Notes under the pieces: generated by a model
The model's database searches: none
Told to the model about the DNA's origin: nothing
The model's input: the letters and a program-made list of their open reading frames with translations, nothing else
Part shown: piece after piece, positions 26,521-39,171 of the stretch
Numbering within the stretch: the stretch's first letter is position 1
How the letters are laid out: every line of letters begins with the position of its first letter
Assembly (NCBI GenBank): GCA_003342815.1
Contig: PTEX01000206.1
Coordinates: 1,302,001-1,366,000 of the forward strand
Direction: 5' to 3'
Origin: Eudromia elegans
Lineage: Eukaryota > Chordata > Aves > Tinamiformes > Tinamidae
Length of the DNA: 64,000 nt
Made by a program: the position numbers and the translations under genes

Positions 26521-29500
26521 GCCTGCGTGCTGAGATTGCATTAATATGCAGCCTTGCAGCTCACAAACAAATCTCATCCTTGGAAATTTTATAGCAGGAT
26601 GGAAAAGATTTTTAATGCCAGGAATAATCTTCCAACCAAGCAATTGTCTTGTTTGTAACTGTGAGCACACTGGAGAAAAGAAGAAAAAAGAAAAAGAAGA
26701 AACAAAACCCAACAACTTGCAAAGTAAGTTTGCAGATGACCAGATGACCCTGGTCATGACTCTTCCTACCTAGAAAACATCCAACTTCTTTTCTGGTGAA
26801 TTACTGCCACAAAGGCAAGAATCAAGTTATCCCTTCACGTGTGTGTGGTGTTAGCAGGGCAGAGTTAGAGGCACATCAGCGACTGTAAACTTCACTGCAG
26901 ATTACAGAACTTGTAACAAAGATGTAATAACTCAGAAAAACTCCATGGATTCTAGACACATTGCATACTGTGCTCTAAGTGCTGACCTGCAGGTATTAGC
27001 AGAGGTGAGATCAATGAGGCAAAGGAAAGGACGAACTAGGCCTCACTGAGAACAGTGCTACTGCAGTTAGACAGCTACTTCAAAACTAGTTAAGCCATTT
27101 CTATAGTTTTAGTTTGTGTATGTGTATAGTTTCTCCGGTTTCCTTCTACCAAGTAGAAGAGAAAACTAATATTCTTATTATATGAGCCTCTGGTAGTTCC
27201 ATACCACAGTTTCCGGTAGATGTTCTTGTATTTGTCTTCCTATGTGAAGTCAGGAGAAAGGGTCAGAGTCTGCAAATTCCCCTTGCAAGTGTATGGTGAC
27301 AGAGGGCATCTTAAAAGTGAGAGCCAATTCCACTGCAAGAACCAAGAGTGCAGCCCTAGGCTGGGCCAGGGTCTCCTAGGTTACTGACTTAAGCTAAATC
27401 CAAGGAGTGACAAGAGTAATAAAGTAAAATACATTCAAGCTTGCTTGTTGTTTTCCTAGAATTTACAATATAAAGTCAGTTTAAGAATAAATTAATGTAT
27501 GTATAATTACTTGTCTATGTCCTTTGCTTTCCTGTCACACTTGCACACGGGAAAAACAAAGTACTTTAAAGGCAGTAAGAACAATATGAGTAAAAGTGCA
27601 GCCAGGAGCACTGGGACAGAGCTGTTCGCTGATTCCAGGCAGGTGGGGTCCTACCAGCATGTGACATCTGCATTTAATGTTTTGCTTGAGAGATGTCAAA
27701 GTATGGGAACAGATATTACCCAGGTCCAGAGGCAGAAGCCACATTGTTCATTCACTACTTCAATTGAGTACAGTGGGTTAGAGTTATAACAGTTATAACA
27801 GAGCATAAGACAAATTTGTGCCCTCTTTGCACCATATGATCTGCTCATTCCTCACAAGAGTATATATATACACACACATATATTTACAACTGACTGTAGA
27901 AATATCAATCTTTTTCATTAATTGCCCAGGAAAACTTTCTCCAAACATTAACAAAAATCTCAGGAGAAGACTCAGAGCAGTGGAAGCACCTCCACAAATA
28001 AGACTAACAATTCTACTAGATGTAAACACTCCCTCCTAGAGCATGTGTTAAGGGATATTATCCTTCATACAGCTTACTGGAATTTCTGTAGCTCCTTGGA
28101 AGATAAATGACCTGCACTGCTAAGGGTGCTCTCTGTTGAATAAATTGACTCCCTAAATCAGGAGTGGAGCACAGAAAAAAATGAAACCTCCAGATTAAGC
28201 CCTAGACTACAACATCCTAGAGACTTGCACAATGCTGTTCACACTGGCTCACACCATGTAAAAGTCACCAAGGGACTGGAAATCAAGGTAAGTTATTACT
28301 GGTATTTTTATGTCTTTTTTTTCCCTCTGAAGTCTGCTGTAACCATCACTATAAAACTATTCCAGACTCTTTCTGAGATGGTTAAATGAATGGATTTAGT
28401 CTTTTATTACATACAAGAATCCTTGACTAAAGTAAATCTATATTCTAGGTAGTACAGAGAATGATGCATAGATAGCATACAAGCCTATCCTAAGGCACTA
28501 TGGCTAGGGATGGACCACTTCTTAATTACATTTACAGTGGCTTGATTTTCCTTCAGCAAACTCTCCTCATAGAAAAGGGAAAAATTTATTTGGTATTTCA
28601 ACTCACATACTTGTATCACTTAAAGACTCTCACACTGGTGTTACTGCAGGATCTCCAAAACGGGAAAAAGTCGTTGCCCAGGAAAAAAAACATACCTACA
28701 TTCCTATATTGTTGGTACTGCTCCTAAAAGCAGTATTAAAAAAGGGTTTACAGAGAACCAGGAATATGAGAAAGAAACTAATTGTTAGTATTTACACAGT
28801 GGAAGACAGGTAATTTTCTATAATAAGAAATAGAGTCCCATAATGTTACTGAGAACAAACTAAGAATGAGAGGCAATTCTGTCATCAGAAATAGATATTA
28901 TCTAGATTAACATGAAATGAAAAGAAAAAAAAAGTTGACAGGAAGGAGACACTTAAAGTTTCTATGAAAAAAGGATGATACACAGAGCAAAAGAAATACA
29001 GGGAAATGTTCAATGTACCTACAAAGAGTGCTGAATCTTTTCATCTTGTAAATGAGATAAAGTAGGAAAATAATGACTAATTCTTAATAATTACCTACAG
29101 TCATCAGAAAACAAATTGAGAACAGTTTTCTGACAGGATATCGCAAGACTAGGGGAAAAAGTCCTCATGTTCAAAGATGAAAATCAGTCTCAGAAAGTGT
29201 AATTCACCAAAGAACTTCATGGATAGGCTATTCAGTAATACCTTTTATTTATGAAACTCAAAACAAAGAACTTAGGGGTTTTTTTTTGTTTGTCTGATAG
29301 TCAAGTAATCTGGTTTCTGGAATATATTCTGCAATAATTATTGTCTATTTCTCTTATGACAAGTGTTCTAATACAGAATATGGAGGTTGCCTGCAAGAAC
29401 TTGCAATCCTCCCGTCCCTATAGGGCTCATTTATTTGTCATTGTCATCCTTTTTACTTCCTGCTTTCTCTCCCACTCTCTCTACCTTCTTAGAGGTTCTA

Positions 29501-32500
29501 CCTGTGTGTTCTGACCGAACACACAATATGACAAGTCTTTGATAACTTTACATTTCTCTGCCTGTTCTGCAGATTTTGCTGGCTTGCTATTTAAAACAGT
29601 TTGTAGAGCCTTCATCCAGCTGCCTGCATCCTAGAACACTGCACGCCAGGTCAAGGAGACCATAAACGGGTCCTGAGGTGGGAGTCAAAATCATCGTGGT
29701 TCAGCCATGGGTCCACCATATGTTCTTGGAAAAATTAGCTGTCATTCTTGGCAGCAGAGATAAGAACATGTGAGTCATGTTTCCAAACTCTCCTTAGCAC
29801 AAGGTTACAAGAATCCAGACACAGATTCTTGAAACATGGAAAACGCATATAGATGCAAATGTCTCAAGACATCACCAAAGTGATCTCCAGTTGAAAGTGA
29901 CTCTTAATCCCACTGCAGCAGAGTACATCAAATCGAGGGACAAATCCCAGTTTATATTGTCTCACTAATCTAATCCCTATATTTCTGGACTTGTTTTACT
30001 TCTGCTGATCACTGCAGTATTTGAGCACGGAGTTGTTTCTTACAATTCACCACACAGGAATAAGCAGAGAACTTAATGCCAACCAAGGACACAGTTTGCT
30101 GCTTACCTCCTACAGCTTAGTACTTGCCTGGCCTTTTGTTTTTCGTGTTTTAGTTTCCATAAAGGAGGGATATGTTTCCCCTCGTACATACAAGCTAAAA
30201 GTCATGCATTTCATCACAAATTTCTAAAGATTACTTAACTCCTCCCATCACCACTTTACAAACAGCAAAATATTTCAAAATGGCTGGCACTAACTAGAAC
30301 AGGATTTTAAACTGAGATTAATCTTTGCAGTCAGTCAGGCACTTTGAGAAAGGCACTCATATCAGTAAGATTTAAGAGTAATACAAGATTTGCCTTATAG
30401 ACTATAAAATCATTAGCAGCAGCATCTATTTCAGACAAAAGAAATTGTATACTATCAAATGAAGGTCCAAAGTTATGGTTATTTGGCATTTTTATATGCA
30501 ACTATCTAGGATATATGTGATACTGACAACATATTAACCAAAAATACATAAATCATCACTGCTTTTGTATGGGTCCTAAGAGAGTACTTCAAATTATCCT
30601 AATAAAATTACTGAAACTTTGTTCTAAGACATTTACATAGGAAATACATAAATACATAATGTACCAACAGATGGTATTGTGCTACTTTAAAAAGACTCAT
30701 GGGAAGACAGTCCATTGTAATAAAATCAAAAGGTCAAGCTGCAAAGTTCCTTTGGGGAAATGATTATTCAAGTCATATCTGACATTTGGTATTTGAATCC
30801 ACTAGATAAAATAACTCTACTATTATAGTTTATGAAACTCTAAGTTTGTATCAGTAAGGTAAATGAACTGCAAGTTAAACAGCTAAAGGAAATGTGACTT
30901 GGTCAAACTTTTTTTCTTTTTTTTTTCATTACCACTTTTAAGTAGCTTTCTTCATTGCAATGTTTATTTTTCTCATTATTTATTTTTCTCATTACTCAAA
31001 TATAAGTAAGATAAAAATTTGAATCACAGACACATTAAGTTCTTATACAAATATTTCTTGTATCATTATTTATATCTTGAATAGTCTCACACTGAGGATA
31101 AAATTAAGTTTGCACTAAAACAAATTAATATTAATATAATAATGCATTGTATATTTTTGTGGGTTTCTATTTCATAGTCCTGTGAGAACACCTTTACAAG
31201 AAAGACTGCATGCAAATGCATGCTGTATTGCACATAAACTCTGTTTAACAGTTTACGTCTGAGGAAAAAGGATGAATAGGCTACACTAAAGACAACAGCA
31301 AAGTAGCCTTCAGTGGAAATAGGAGGTACTTCAGATAAGTCCTTTGTTTTGTTGAATGTTACCTTTATTTCCTTCATGTATCTTTTCAACAATTAATAAT
31401 GTCACCACTAGTTGCACTATTAGCACAGTATATCTGTTTGTCATGGTTAAAAAGAACTTTTAAATATAATATGCTAATAAAACCACTTTTAAATTTTTGT
31501 TTTGCTTTGTTTTGTTTTCTGCTTTTCAAAAAAGTTAGCTAATTAAGATTAAAAAAAGAAAAAAAAAAACCCTATGGATATCCTACCCTGAATTATGTAT
31601 TTTATTCTGTAATTTAGAAATGCTTCTTTTTTAGAATCAGGCTGATACAAGGTTGGTGATATTTCAGTACTATTTCGAAAAATACAATTCCTGCTTTCTC
31701 TGCAGAAACCTGTAGATAGAAGATGACTGTGGACTTTATAAGGCATATAAAGTTTGCAGATACTATCAAATTGTTGTTTCCCCAGAGGAGACAGGAAGAG
31801 AAGGCAGAGAGCACAAAAAAGTTTCTCAAATGACTTTATTTGGTCTATACAGAAGAACAAAGACAAACTTGTCAATCCTATGACACACATCTCCTGAAAG
31901 GGAACCCTTATAACTTCTGCAAAGAAGCCTGGTGGCTAACAGGGGAGGAAGGAAATATAATCTGGGAGCCTTCAATTTCTCTAGGAACAATGCCTGCAGT
32001 TTGGGAGGAAGGAGGGCAGCATTTCAATTCAGCCACATTCTTCCTGTTTTGCAATAAGGACATTTCATGCAGCTCCTCAGTAACTCTATCTGATCTGAAA
32101 CCATAGGGATGAACAGGAAAAGGCAATACAGGAAAGAGCTTGCCACCTGCCCTTCCTCTTAATTTCTGACTCGCTTCCCAGTTTGAAAGGTGTCTGTCCA
32201 ATAGAGATGTTCTCCATTCATTCAAAAAGGGAAGCTTCTCATTTTCATTTCCAACCCTTCTTCAGGAAATGCCCATGGGAGAGCATGACTGTCATGGAAA
32301 TGGCACTGATCAATATAATCTAGCACTGCAATTTACATGCTTGCTTGTAATGATTCCCTTTGATAATTATGCAAATAACACTTGTCTTATTTTCCTCTTG
32401 CACATCTAGTTTAAATGGAGCCATACAGTGCTCTACAACTGAAGAGACAACAAATATTGGATAAGTATTTATACAGAAATTTTTAATTCTTCAGGAGTTT

Positions 32501-34034
32501 CAGGAGTTTCCACACAATTTTCATAAATTCTGTTCTGGTATGTCCTGTAACAGAGTAGGTCAGTAGAGTAGTTTTTCCTTCTAGAGTTCAAATCTTATAT
32601 TTAGTAGCAAGAAAAAGTGAATTTAGTAAATTGTGCTAGTAAGGCTTCCTAAGACTAAGGATGTGATGAGCTCCTTGCTTCAAAACCATCCCAATATCCA
32701 TCAAATTGACTCCAGCTGTAGATGTTAAAGTGAAGTAAATCCACTGTAAGTGTCCAGAAAGCTGTCTTGCTTGCTATAATAAAGACTATGATCAATTCTG
32801 AAATAAAATACTCCCTATGCATGAAATGATCTCTGTGTAGATAAGTGGTGGAATATGACCGACTCAAGCTAGCTGTATTAGCCTCCTACTTCCACAAAGA
32901 TAAAAAAAAGTTGTCATACTTCACTTCATAAGTAAGTCTATCCTGCTCACAGTACTCTAACTTACCAGCTGTCTGTAACCCTTCTGCAAGTAGAAGAAAG
33001 ACTGCATGTATTTCAGTACATCTGCAACTCTCCTTTTTATGTCATCCTCTAAACTATTTTTGTTAAAGGGCAGGACTACAAAAATAGAAGGGGGAAGGGG
33101 AAGTGGTGGATTGATGCAAGTAAGGGATGTGACAAGGTGATTCCTGCAGGCAAAAAGAAATGTACAGTAATTGCTTCAAAGCAAACCACGGGACTGTCTT
33201 TTATTAGCTCCCCAATGGGCTACTGTCATGTGTATTGCAATTTAAAAATGTAATAGAACCATTTTAGGTTTGCTTAATTAGGACCTGATGCTGTGAATTG
33301 CTGAGTACCCTCAATAGCCCTTGGTTCTGATGGATGCTTAGAGCGTCTAGTAAAGTGTCTCAGTCAACTAACAGCAAGACCTGTCTATTTTTTTAATATA
33401 CATTAAACCAAAAAATATGCTAATACAAAAGGAATTTTCTTACAGTCATCACAAAAAACATTTATAACAGCCCAGATGTGTTTTCGGATAGATTCAAAGA
33501 TGAAATGGAAAGGGCAAAAAGTTTTTTTTTTTTTAAGCAGCATGATTTTGAATCAATTAAGCTCAATTAAGAAAGCTAACATACAAAACAAGCAATCTAG
33601 TACATTTAGAAACTGCATTTGCAATTAATAAAACTAATAGATCTTGTATTCTCACAAGAATGTTATTAGCAGGCTAATCCTGTGAACGTTATGCTTATAT
33701 ATCCCAAGAATTTTCTCATCTGATATTAAATTGCTTTCAAATTAACATAAATTATTTAGACTTGACTACCATACACTAGCAGCAAAATTAGAGCTAGGAT
33801 CTCCTCAATGAGCAGCTAAGCCCAGATTTCCAGCAGAATGCATGCCCAAGATGCAAGTGGGAACAGCTTTCACAGTTATTCAAATCAAGGATTTTTGCTA
33901 CTGTTTATCTGCTTGTGTGTATATAAGCTTAAGACAGAATTACCCATTTTTGTAATTTTGGTCTTGAGAACAAGAAAAAACACTAGCAGATTGAGGTAGC
34001 AATTATCAATGGAGAAATAGAACATTTGATTTCT

Positions 34035-34057
34035 CAGCTCCTATCAGCTCCTATCAG
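34035..34057. repeat. 10-bp tandem duplication
   Basis: CAGCTCCTAT occurs twice in tandem, followed by a third partial CAG. It looks like a small replication-slippage duplication. Confidence 0.8.
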
Positions 34058-34095
34058 CATAAAGGAACACAGTAAATTTGGTTCTACTGCCAGGG

Positions 34096-34150
34096 GAAAA
34101 ATAGAAAGAAAAGAAAGAAATTAAAAAAAAAAAAAAAGAAGAAGGAAAAA
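34096..34150. repeat. Purine-rich A/GAAA tract
   Basis: GAAA units are followed by a run of about 15 A and further GAA/GGAAA. It is polypurine low-complexity sequence, with no element body recognised. Confidence 0.8.
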
Positions 34151-36010
34151 GTCTTTAAGGAGTCAGAGAAAAAAGCGGAAAGAGTTAGGATTTTGATGAA
34201 GTCCTGCACCTTGCAAACATCAAGCTCACCTCCAGATTAAGATGCCTCAGATCTGCAGCTGAGGCACCAACACCCAAAACCCTACAGCCAGTGACATCTC
34301 TATGATGAACAAACATATACAGATAAAGATTGGCATATGGTTTAAACTGCGTAGGATATGTTGTTCTAGTCTATCCTATCCTAAATAGGAATGGACATCC
34401 AAACTATTACCAACTGAGATCTTCAGATAGACATGGTGTAGTACTTTATTTCCCATCATATCTTTAAGATTAATATTTTTAAACTCCAAATATTTGCGAC
34501 ATTTTTCTGTAAGCAAATGCTTACACAAAAATGTAATCTTTCTTCTTTCTTCAATCTACATTATATTTGAGAAAAGTGATGCTTAAAAAATCTTTAACAA
34601 TGAAAATTTCATGTTACTAAAAAGTAGAAATTGCTAGCATTTCCTTCTAATTTTGGCATGCTGAATGAGATCAGTTTTCTAGGTAATAATAGTTTTATAA
34701 CTCAACAATCTAATTTTTAAAGATCTCTTAAATGCATCATCAGGGCTTAAGTCCTCCTTACTTTAATAGTAAATTTAACAATGCAGCTCTTCCCTGAATA
34801 TCAACTGATAGAAGAGTGTCTTCCTGAATCTGTAGGACGTGTTTGGCAGCTCTTCATGGTCTTTTAAGGAGAAGCAGGGATTGAACAAAACCTAATGTGA
34901 AGTCCCTAGGCAGTGAAAGTTGTGAATAATCATATTGATTTCGCACTGCTATTGCTGAGATTGTTACCTGCAGGAGTCAAACTCCGGAACTATTCACCAG
35001 GGATGTAAATGGAGGCTTAGAGTGTGCCAGTGACCTTTCTTTTCTCACTTCACAGCAGAAAATCTGGAGAAGCAGTGATAAGAGACCAAATCTGCTTTTA
35101 CCCTCGAGGTAAAAGAAATTTCAGCTAAATTTCAACTGTGGAAGGATAGAGCTTAATAGTTATCAAGCACCTATTAGTCACTAGTAGATGCAAAAGAAGA
35201 GGAGTTAACTGACAAGTCCTAAGACATCCCCAACAAAGACAACTATAAGCACCTGTTTGGTACTTGTTGAGGAAACTATAGTCACTGAAGCAGCTCATTT
35301 GTCCTTTCCGTGCAATTCAGCTTTATGAAGCTGACCTAATAGAAAACTGAAATTTTCTCTTCATTCATTTTTACTCATAAAAAGTAAGATACGACTACAC
35401 AGTCATATTCCCAAAAAAGTAAGTATGACTAAAGAAATAATAGTATTTATAGTGAGCAGCATTTTTAGATATATCAGATGCAACTGATCTTTAGTTCATC
35501 TTCCTCTCCCTCCATCCAGAGCAGAAATGGAGCCTTGTTTCAGCACTGATTGAATCTTGCAGATGACCTAAAAGCAAAGTAAGGATGAAAAATCTGGTAA
35601 CATCAAAAGCTGTTAACAGATTGTATGTATCTATGCCAGAAACATTATCTCCATTACATAAACTGAGGCATGGTAAGTCACTGTAAAAACTGTGCTTTTA
35701 TTTTCATAAATGATTATTAAAAATTGGAAGATAAAATAGGAACAATATGGGAAATGTCACAGTGTATTGCCTCAGTGGTACTTAAACTTTCTCTCATAGT
35801 AAAAAGCTCCTTATTGAACAACTATACTTGGGTCAATTTGTTTTCATCACAGCAGTTAAAGGCCGTTGTTAGAAAGCAATTTTCATTTCAAAGCTTACTG
35901 TGCATTTCAGCTGACCTTCATCAGTTTTTGGAAAGATAAAAAGGAGAACCTAGTTCAGCTTTTCTTATTCTTAAGGTCAATCCCACTTAGTGTCCTCCCA
36001 CATGAAACAA

Positions 36011-36069
36011 TACTGATATAGTGATATACTATATACTATAGTGATGATGGATATACTGATATATCTATC
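36011..36069. repeat. Imperfect GATATAC/TATACTA repeat at the 5' junction of a CR1 copy
   Basis: Variants of TACTGATATA, GTGATATACT and ATACTATAG recur over about 58 bp, directly before the first base with CR1 similarity. Whether it predates the insertion or arose at the 5' truncation point cannot be decided from one allele. Confidence 0.6.
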
Positions 36070-36099
36070 ATCTTTGAAAGGTCCCGGAGAACGGGGGAA

Positions 36100-37442
36100 G
36101 TGCCGGAAGACTGGAGGAAAGCCAATGTCACCCCAGTCTTCAAAAAAGGCAAGAAGGAGGAGCCGGGCAACTACAGGCCAGTGAGCCTGACCTCTGTCCC
36201 TGGGAAAGTAATGGAGCAGGTCATCCTGACNGCTGTTTCCAGGCACATGAAGGAGAAGAAGGTGCTCAGGAGTAGCCAGCATGGGTTCACCAAGGGGAGA
36301 TCATGCTTGACNAACCTGATAGCCTTCTACGAGGGGGTGACTAGATAGATAGATGAGGGCAGAGCGGTGGATGTCATCTATCTGGACTTCAGTAAGGCTT
36401 TTGACACCGTCCCTCACAGCATNCTCCTGGGCAAGCTCCAGAAGAGTGGCATAGATGAGTGGACAGTGAGGTGGATTATGAACTGGCTGAATGAGAGGGC
36501 CCAGAGAGTGGTAATCAGTGGTGCCGAGTCCAGCTGGAGGCCTGTGGTTAGTGGTTGTCCCCCAGGGGTCAGTCCTTGGTCTGGTCCTGTTCAATTTATT
36601 CATTAACGACCTGGATGAAGGGATGGAGTGCTCCCTCAGCAAGTTTGCTGATGATACCAATCTGGGAGGAATAGCTGACAGCCCTGAGGGCTGCACTGCC
36701 ATCCAGAGGGACCTGGACAGACTGGACAGCTGGGCGGCGAGTAACCTCATGAAGTTCAACAAGGGCAAGTGTAGGGTCCTGCACCTGGGGAAGAATAACC
36801 CTAGACATGCCTACAGGCTGGGGACCGACCTCCTGGAGAGCAGCCCCGCAGAGAGGGAACTGGGCGTCATGGTGGACGACAGGTTGACCATGAGGCAGCA
36901 GTGTGCCCTCGTGGCCAAGAAGGCCAATGGGATCTTGGGGTGCATTAAGAAGAGTGTCTCCAGCAGGTCGAGGGAGGTGATTCTGCCCCTCTACTCAGCC
37001 CTGGTGAGGCCACACCTCGAGTACTGTGTGCAGTTCTGGGCTCCCCAGTGCAGGAGGGACGAGGAGCTGCTAGAGAGAGTCCAGCGCAGGGCTACAAAGA
37101 TGATTAAGGACCTGGAACATCTGCCCTATGAGCAAAGGCTGAGAGAGCTGGGCCTCTTCAGCCTGGAGAAGACTGAAAGGGGACCTAATCAATGTGTACA
37201 AGCACCTCAAGGGAGGGAGCGAGGAGGATGGGGCTGGCCTCTTCTCAGTGGTGGCCAGTGATAGAACTAGAGGAAACGGCCACAAATTGAGGTACCAAAA
37301 GTTCCACAGGAACTTGAGAAAGAAGTTCTTAACAGTGAGGGTGACAGAGCCCTGGAACAGGCTGCCCAGAGAGGTGGTGGAGTCTCCTTCTCTGGAGATC
37401 TTCCAAACCCGCCTGGACATCACCCTGTGCCACATGCTCTAG
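36100..37442 (+). pseudogene. CR1 ORF2 remnant (reverse transcriptase and C-terminal region), disrupted
   Basis: In CR1 this region encodes the reverse transcriptase used for target-primed integration. Visible RT blocks in order are [90 protein letters not shown], the catalytic FADDTN box, [53 protein letters not shown], and near the end [17 protein letters not shown]. The frame is broken by an in-frame TAG at about 36346 (in a TAGATAGATAG stretch), a one-base insertion near 36556 just before the PQGS block, and a small deletion near 37170-37190. The endonuclease domain and the first ORF are missing. It is a dead LINE copy with no sign of host use. Confidence 0.95.
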
Positions 37443-37463
37443 GGGACCCTGCGTGTGCAGGGG

Positions 37464-37500
37464 GGTTGGACTAGATGACCTCTAGAGGTCCCTTCCAACC
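37464..37500 (+). other. CR1 3'-end stem-loop with a 14-bp palindrome
   Basis: GGTTGG (37464-37469) pairs with CCAACC (37495-37500), and between them lies the perfect palindrome GACCTCTAGAGGTC (37477-37490). The same arrangement is kept base for base in the minus-strand copy at 53033-53069. LINE reverse transcriptases often recognise a 3' RNA hairpin, so this may be the template-recognition structure. That role is inferred. Confidence 0.6.
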
Positions 37501-37525
37501 TTAAGCATTCTATGAGTCTATAATA

Positions 37526-37849
37526 CTCTCTTCCAATTATTTGTCACCCTTTTCTGGAATTATGCCTTTTCTTGATGAATCTTGTCCTGAGAAGTCATCA
37601 GAACCTAACAAAATTTGTGTGAGAAAACAGAATAGCTTAGTGATGCATATAATGATATTACAACATTATTATCATTATATTATAATATTTCATTTTAAAA
37701 AAAAAAAACACTTTCCCAATATTTTATTTGGCACACTAAACAGATATTTTCACTGAGATGATCAAGCTAAAATGATGCCCAAGATTCCTCTCTCAGTGAC
37801 AAGTTAATTTAGAAATCTTCAAAGCGTAAAAAAATTAAAATATCTTCTG
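37526..37849 (-). other. Intronic gap between two CR1 copies
   Basis: About 320 bp of AT-rich unique sequence with a short A run near 37697-37709. Nothing else is recognised. Confidence 0.7.
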
Positions 37850-38722
37850 TAAGGCTGGACAATGTGCAGGTTGAGAGTTTATGGGTGAAGATTGCAGGTG
37901 ACACTGTTGTGGATGTTTAGTACTGATATGGAAAAGGAAGTACATGAGGCTTTCTACAGACAGCTTTAAGTATCCTCACAATCATAGCTGATTCTTATGG
38001 GGGACTTTTTAACCACACATAGAGGAACAACTTGGCGAAGCACAATGTTCCTGGAGAACTCTGATGATAACTGCCTGACACTGATGGAAGAGCCACGGGA
38101 GAGTGGTGGACCTTGTACTAGTGAAAAAGGAAGCACTGGCTGGAGATGTGAAGGTTGTGGGCAGCCTTGGCTGCCATGCCCATGAGGATGGAGTTCAGGA
38201 TCTTCACAGCAGGGAGTAGGACAAAAACATGATCACAACAGCAGACTTCAGGAGAGCAAACTTAGGCCTCTTCTGGGACCTTTTTGGAAGAATCCCATGG
38301 AATAGAGCCCTAAGGGTCAAAGAGAGCTGTCTAATACTCAAAGATAACCTCCGCCAAGCTAAAGAATGATGCATCTTACCAAGCAGTTAAGAAAGGGAGA
38401 CAGGAGACCTGCACGGACGAACAAGAAGCTCCTGGAAAAACTCAAACAGAAGAAAGTGTATAGAAGGTAAAAGTAGGGACTGGCCAATTAGGAGGAATAT
38501 AGGCATGTCATCTGAGTATACAGCAATGCAACTAGAAAGGTCAATACCCATTTGGAGTCTAATCTAGCATAAGATGTCAAGGACAGCAAGAAGCCCTGCT
38601 TCAAATACATCAGCAACAAAAGGAAGACTAGGGAGAATGTGAGTCCTAAATAGGAAGGGGCCCTGGTGACAAACAATACAGAAAAGGCCAGAGAAGGTAC
38701 AGGGTGCCTTCTTTGCTTTTTA
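37850..38722 (+). mobile_element. Old, decayed CR1 LINE fragment (endonuclease end to linker before RT)
   Basis: This plus-strand stretch follows the CR1 ORF2 order from the second half of the APE endonuclease to the linker before the RT. Recognisable pieces are GAGGCTTTCTACAGACAGCT, ATGGGGGACTTTTTAAC (the MGDFN box, N lost), GACCTTGTACTAGTGAAAAA, GGCAGCCTTGGCTGC (where intact copies continue into the SDH box), GACTTCAGGAGAGCAAACTT, AGGAGACCTGCACGGA, TTCAAATACATCAGCAACAA and AAGGAAGACTAGGGAGAATG. It ends near TGCCTTCTTTGCTTTT. Many stops and small indels disrupt it, and it is much more diverged than the CR1 copy 330 bp upstream, so it is a separate, older insertion. Both ends are ragged and given to within about 20 bp. 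No functional frame remains. Confidence 0.88.
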
Positions 38723-39171
38723 GATAGATCTGTAGGGGAAAAAAAAATCTTGCAAGGATAAGTAGCTACTGGAATAACTTTTCAAGCTTGTAGGAAATAC
38801 TTTCCTGGCAATTTTAATATAAGGAAGGATTTTTTTTTTTTTTTCCTAATGAATATGTACGATTCTAAAAATAACTAGTTCAGGAAAGCCTATGACCATT
38901 CTTATAACGGCAAGATGATATTCAAGAGTATTTTATGAGGATGGGCCTCACATTATTTTCTGCTTAGGAAGGACAATCTTAGCTATGTATCACCATAGCA
39001 GTAGCTTTTAGGCTTGCATTTTTGTAAACATATTAGAATGCAAATAGCTGTTCACCTTATCTCAGTCCACACAACACAGCTGGCTGTGGCAGCTAAGAGG
39101 AAATGCTTATGGGACGAGTAAGCTGTATGGTTACAAGATACAAGTCAACAGTTTGGAAGGTCTGGTATATG

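Larger units (their letters stand above)
21848..36069 (-). other. MMP16: MMP16 intron 1, 3' part (no gene seen)
   Basis: This 14.2-kb stretch lies between exon 2 and the first CR1 copy. It is AT-rich and largely featureless. It contains an AAAC-rich run (22852-22910), AAAAC and TTG runs (24429-24519), a TA/CA run (25337-25368), T17 (25953-25969), an A/GA tract (26487-26520), a 16-bp palindrome (26235-26250), an A/GAAA tract (34096-34150) and a 10-bp tandem duplication (34035-34057). The longest open frame not in a repeat (21969-22424, plus strand) has no recognisable domain and is treated as chance. Confidence 0.85.
36070..37525 (+). mobile_element. CR1 LINE, 5'-truncated, relatively young copy
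   Basis: About 1.45 kb of a CR1 non-LTR retrotransposon in the plus orientation, opposite to MMP16. It covers the reverse-transcriptase part of ORF2, the C-terminal ORF2 region and the complete 3' end. It ends in a GGTTGG...CCAACC hairpin, TTAAGCATTCTATGAG and TCTATAATA. The 5' end is truncated at about 36070, next to a TA-rich repeat, which is the usual state of CR1 copies. No convincing target-site duplication is seen, as is typical for CR1. The copy is CpG- and GC-rich compared with its surroundings. Three ambiguous bases (36231, 36312, 36423) lie in it, the only ones I noticed in the window. Its 3' end is about 98% identical to the minus-strand copy near 53.1 kb, so the two belong to the same subfamily. 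Confidence 0.97.

Noticed and set aside
29610-29623. 14-base match to the start of MMP16 exon 3 (CTTCATCCAGCTGC)
   Set aside because: The similarity stops at once on both sides. A 14-base match within 64 kb is expected by chance, so it is not an exon copy.
32364-32376. TAATTATGCAAAT, an octamer (POU-like) site next to a homeodomain-like core
   Set aside because: The octamer also occurs elsewhere (for example near 1959), and such AT-rich words are expected several times in this composition.
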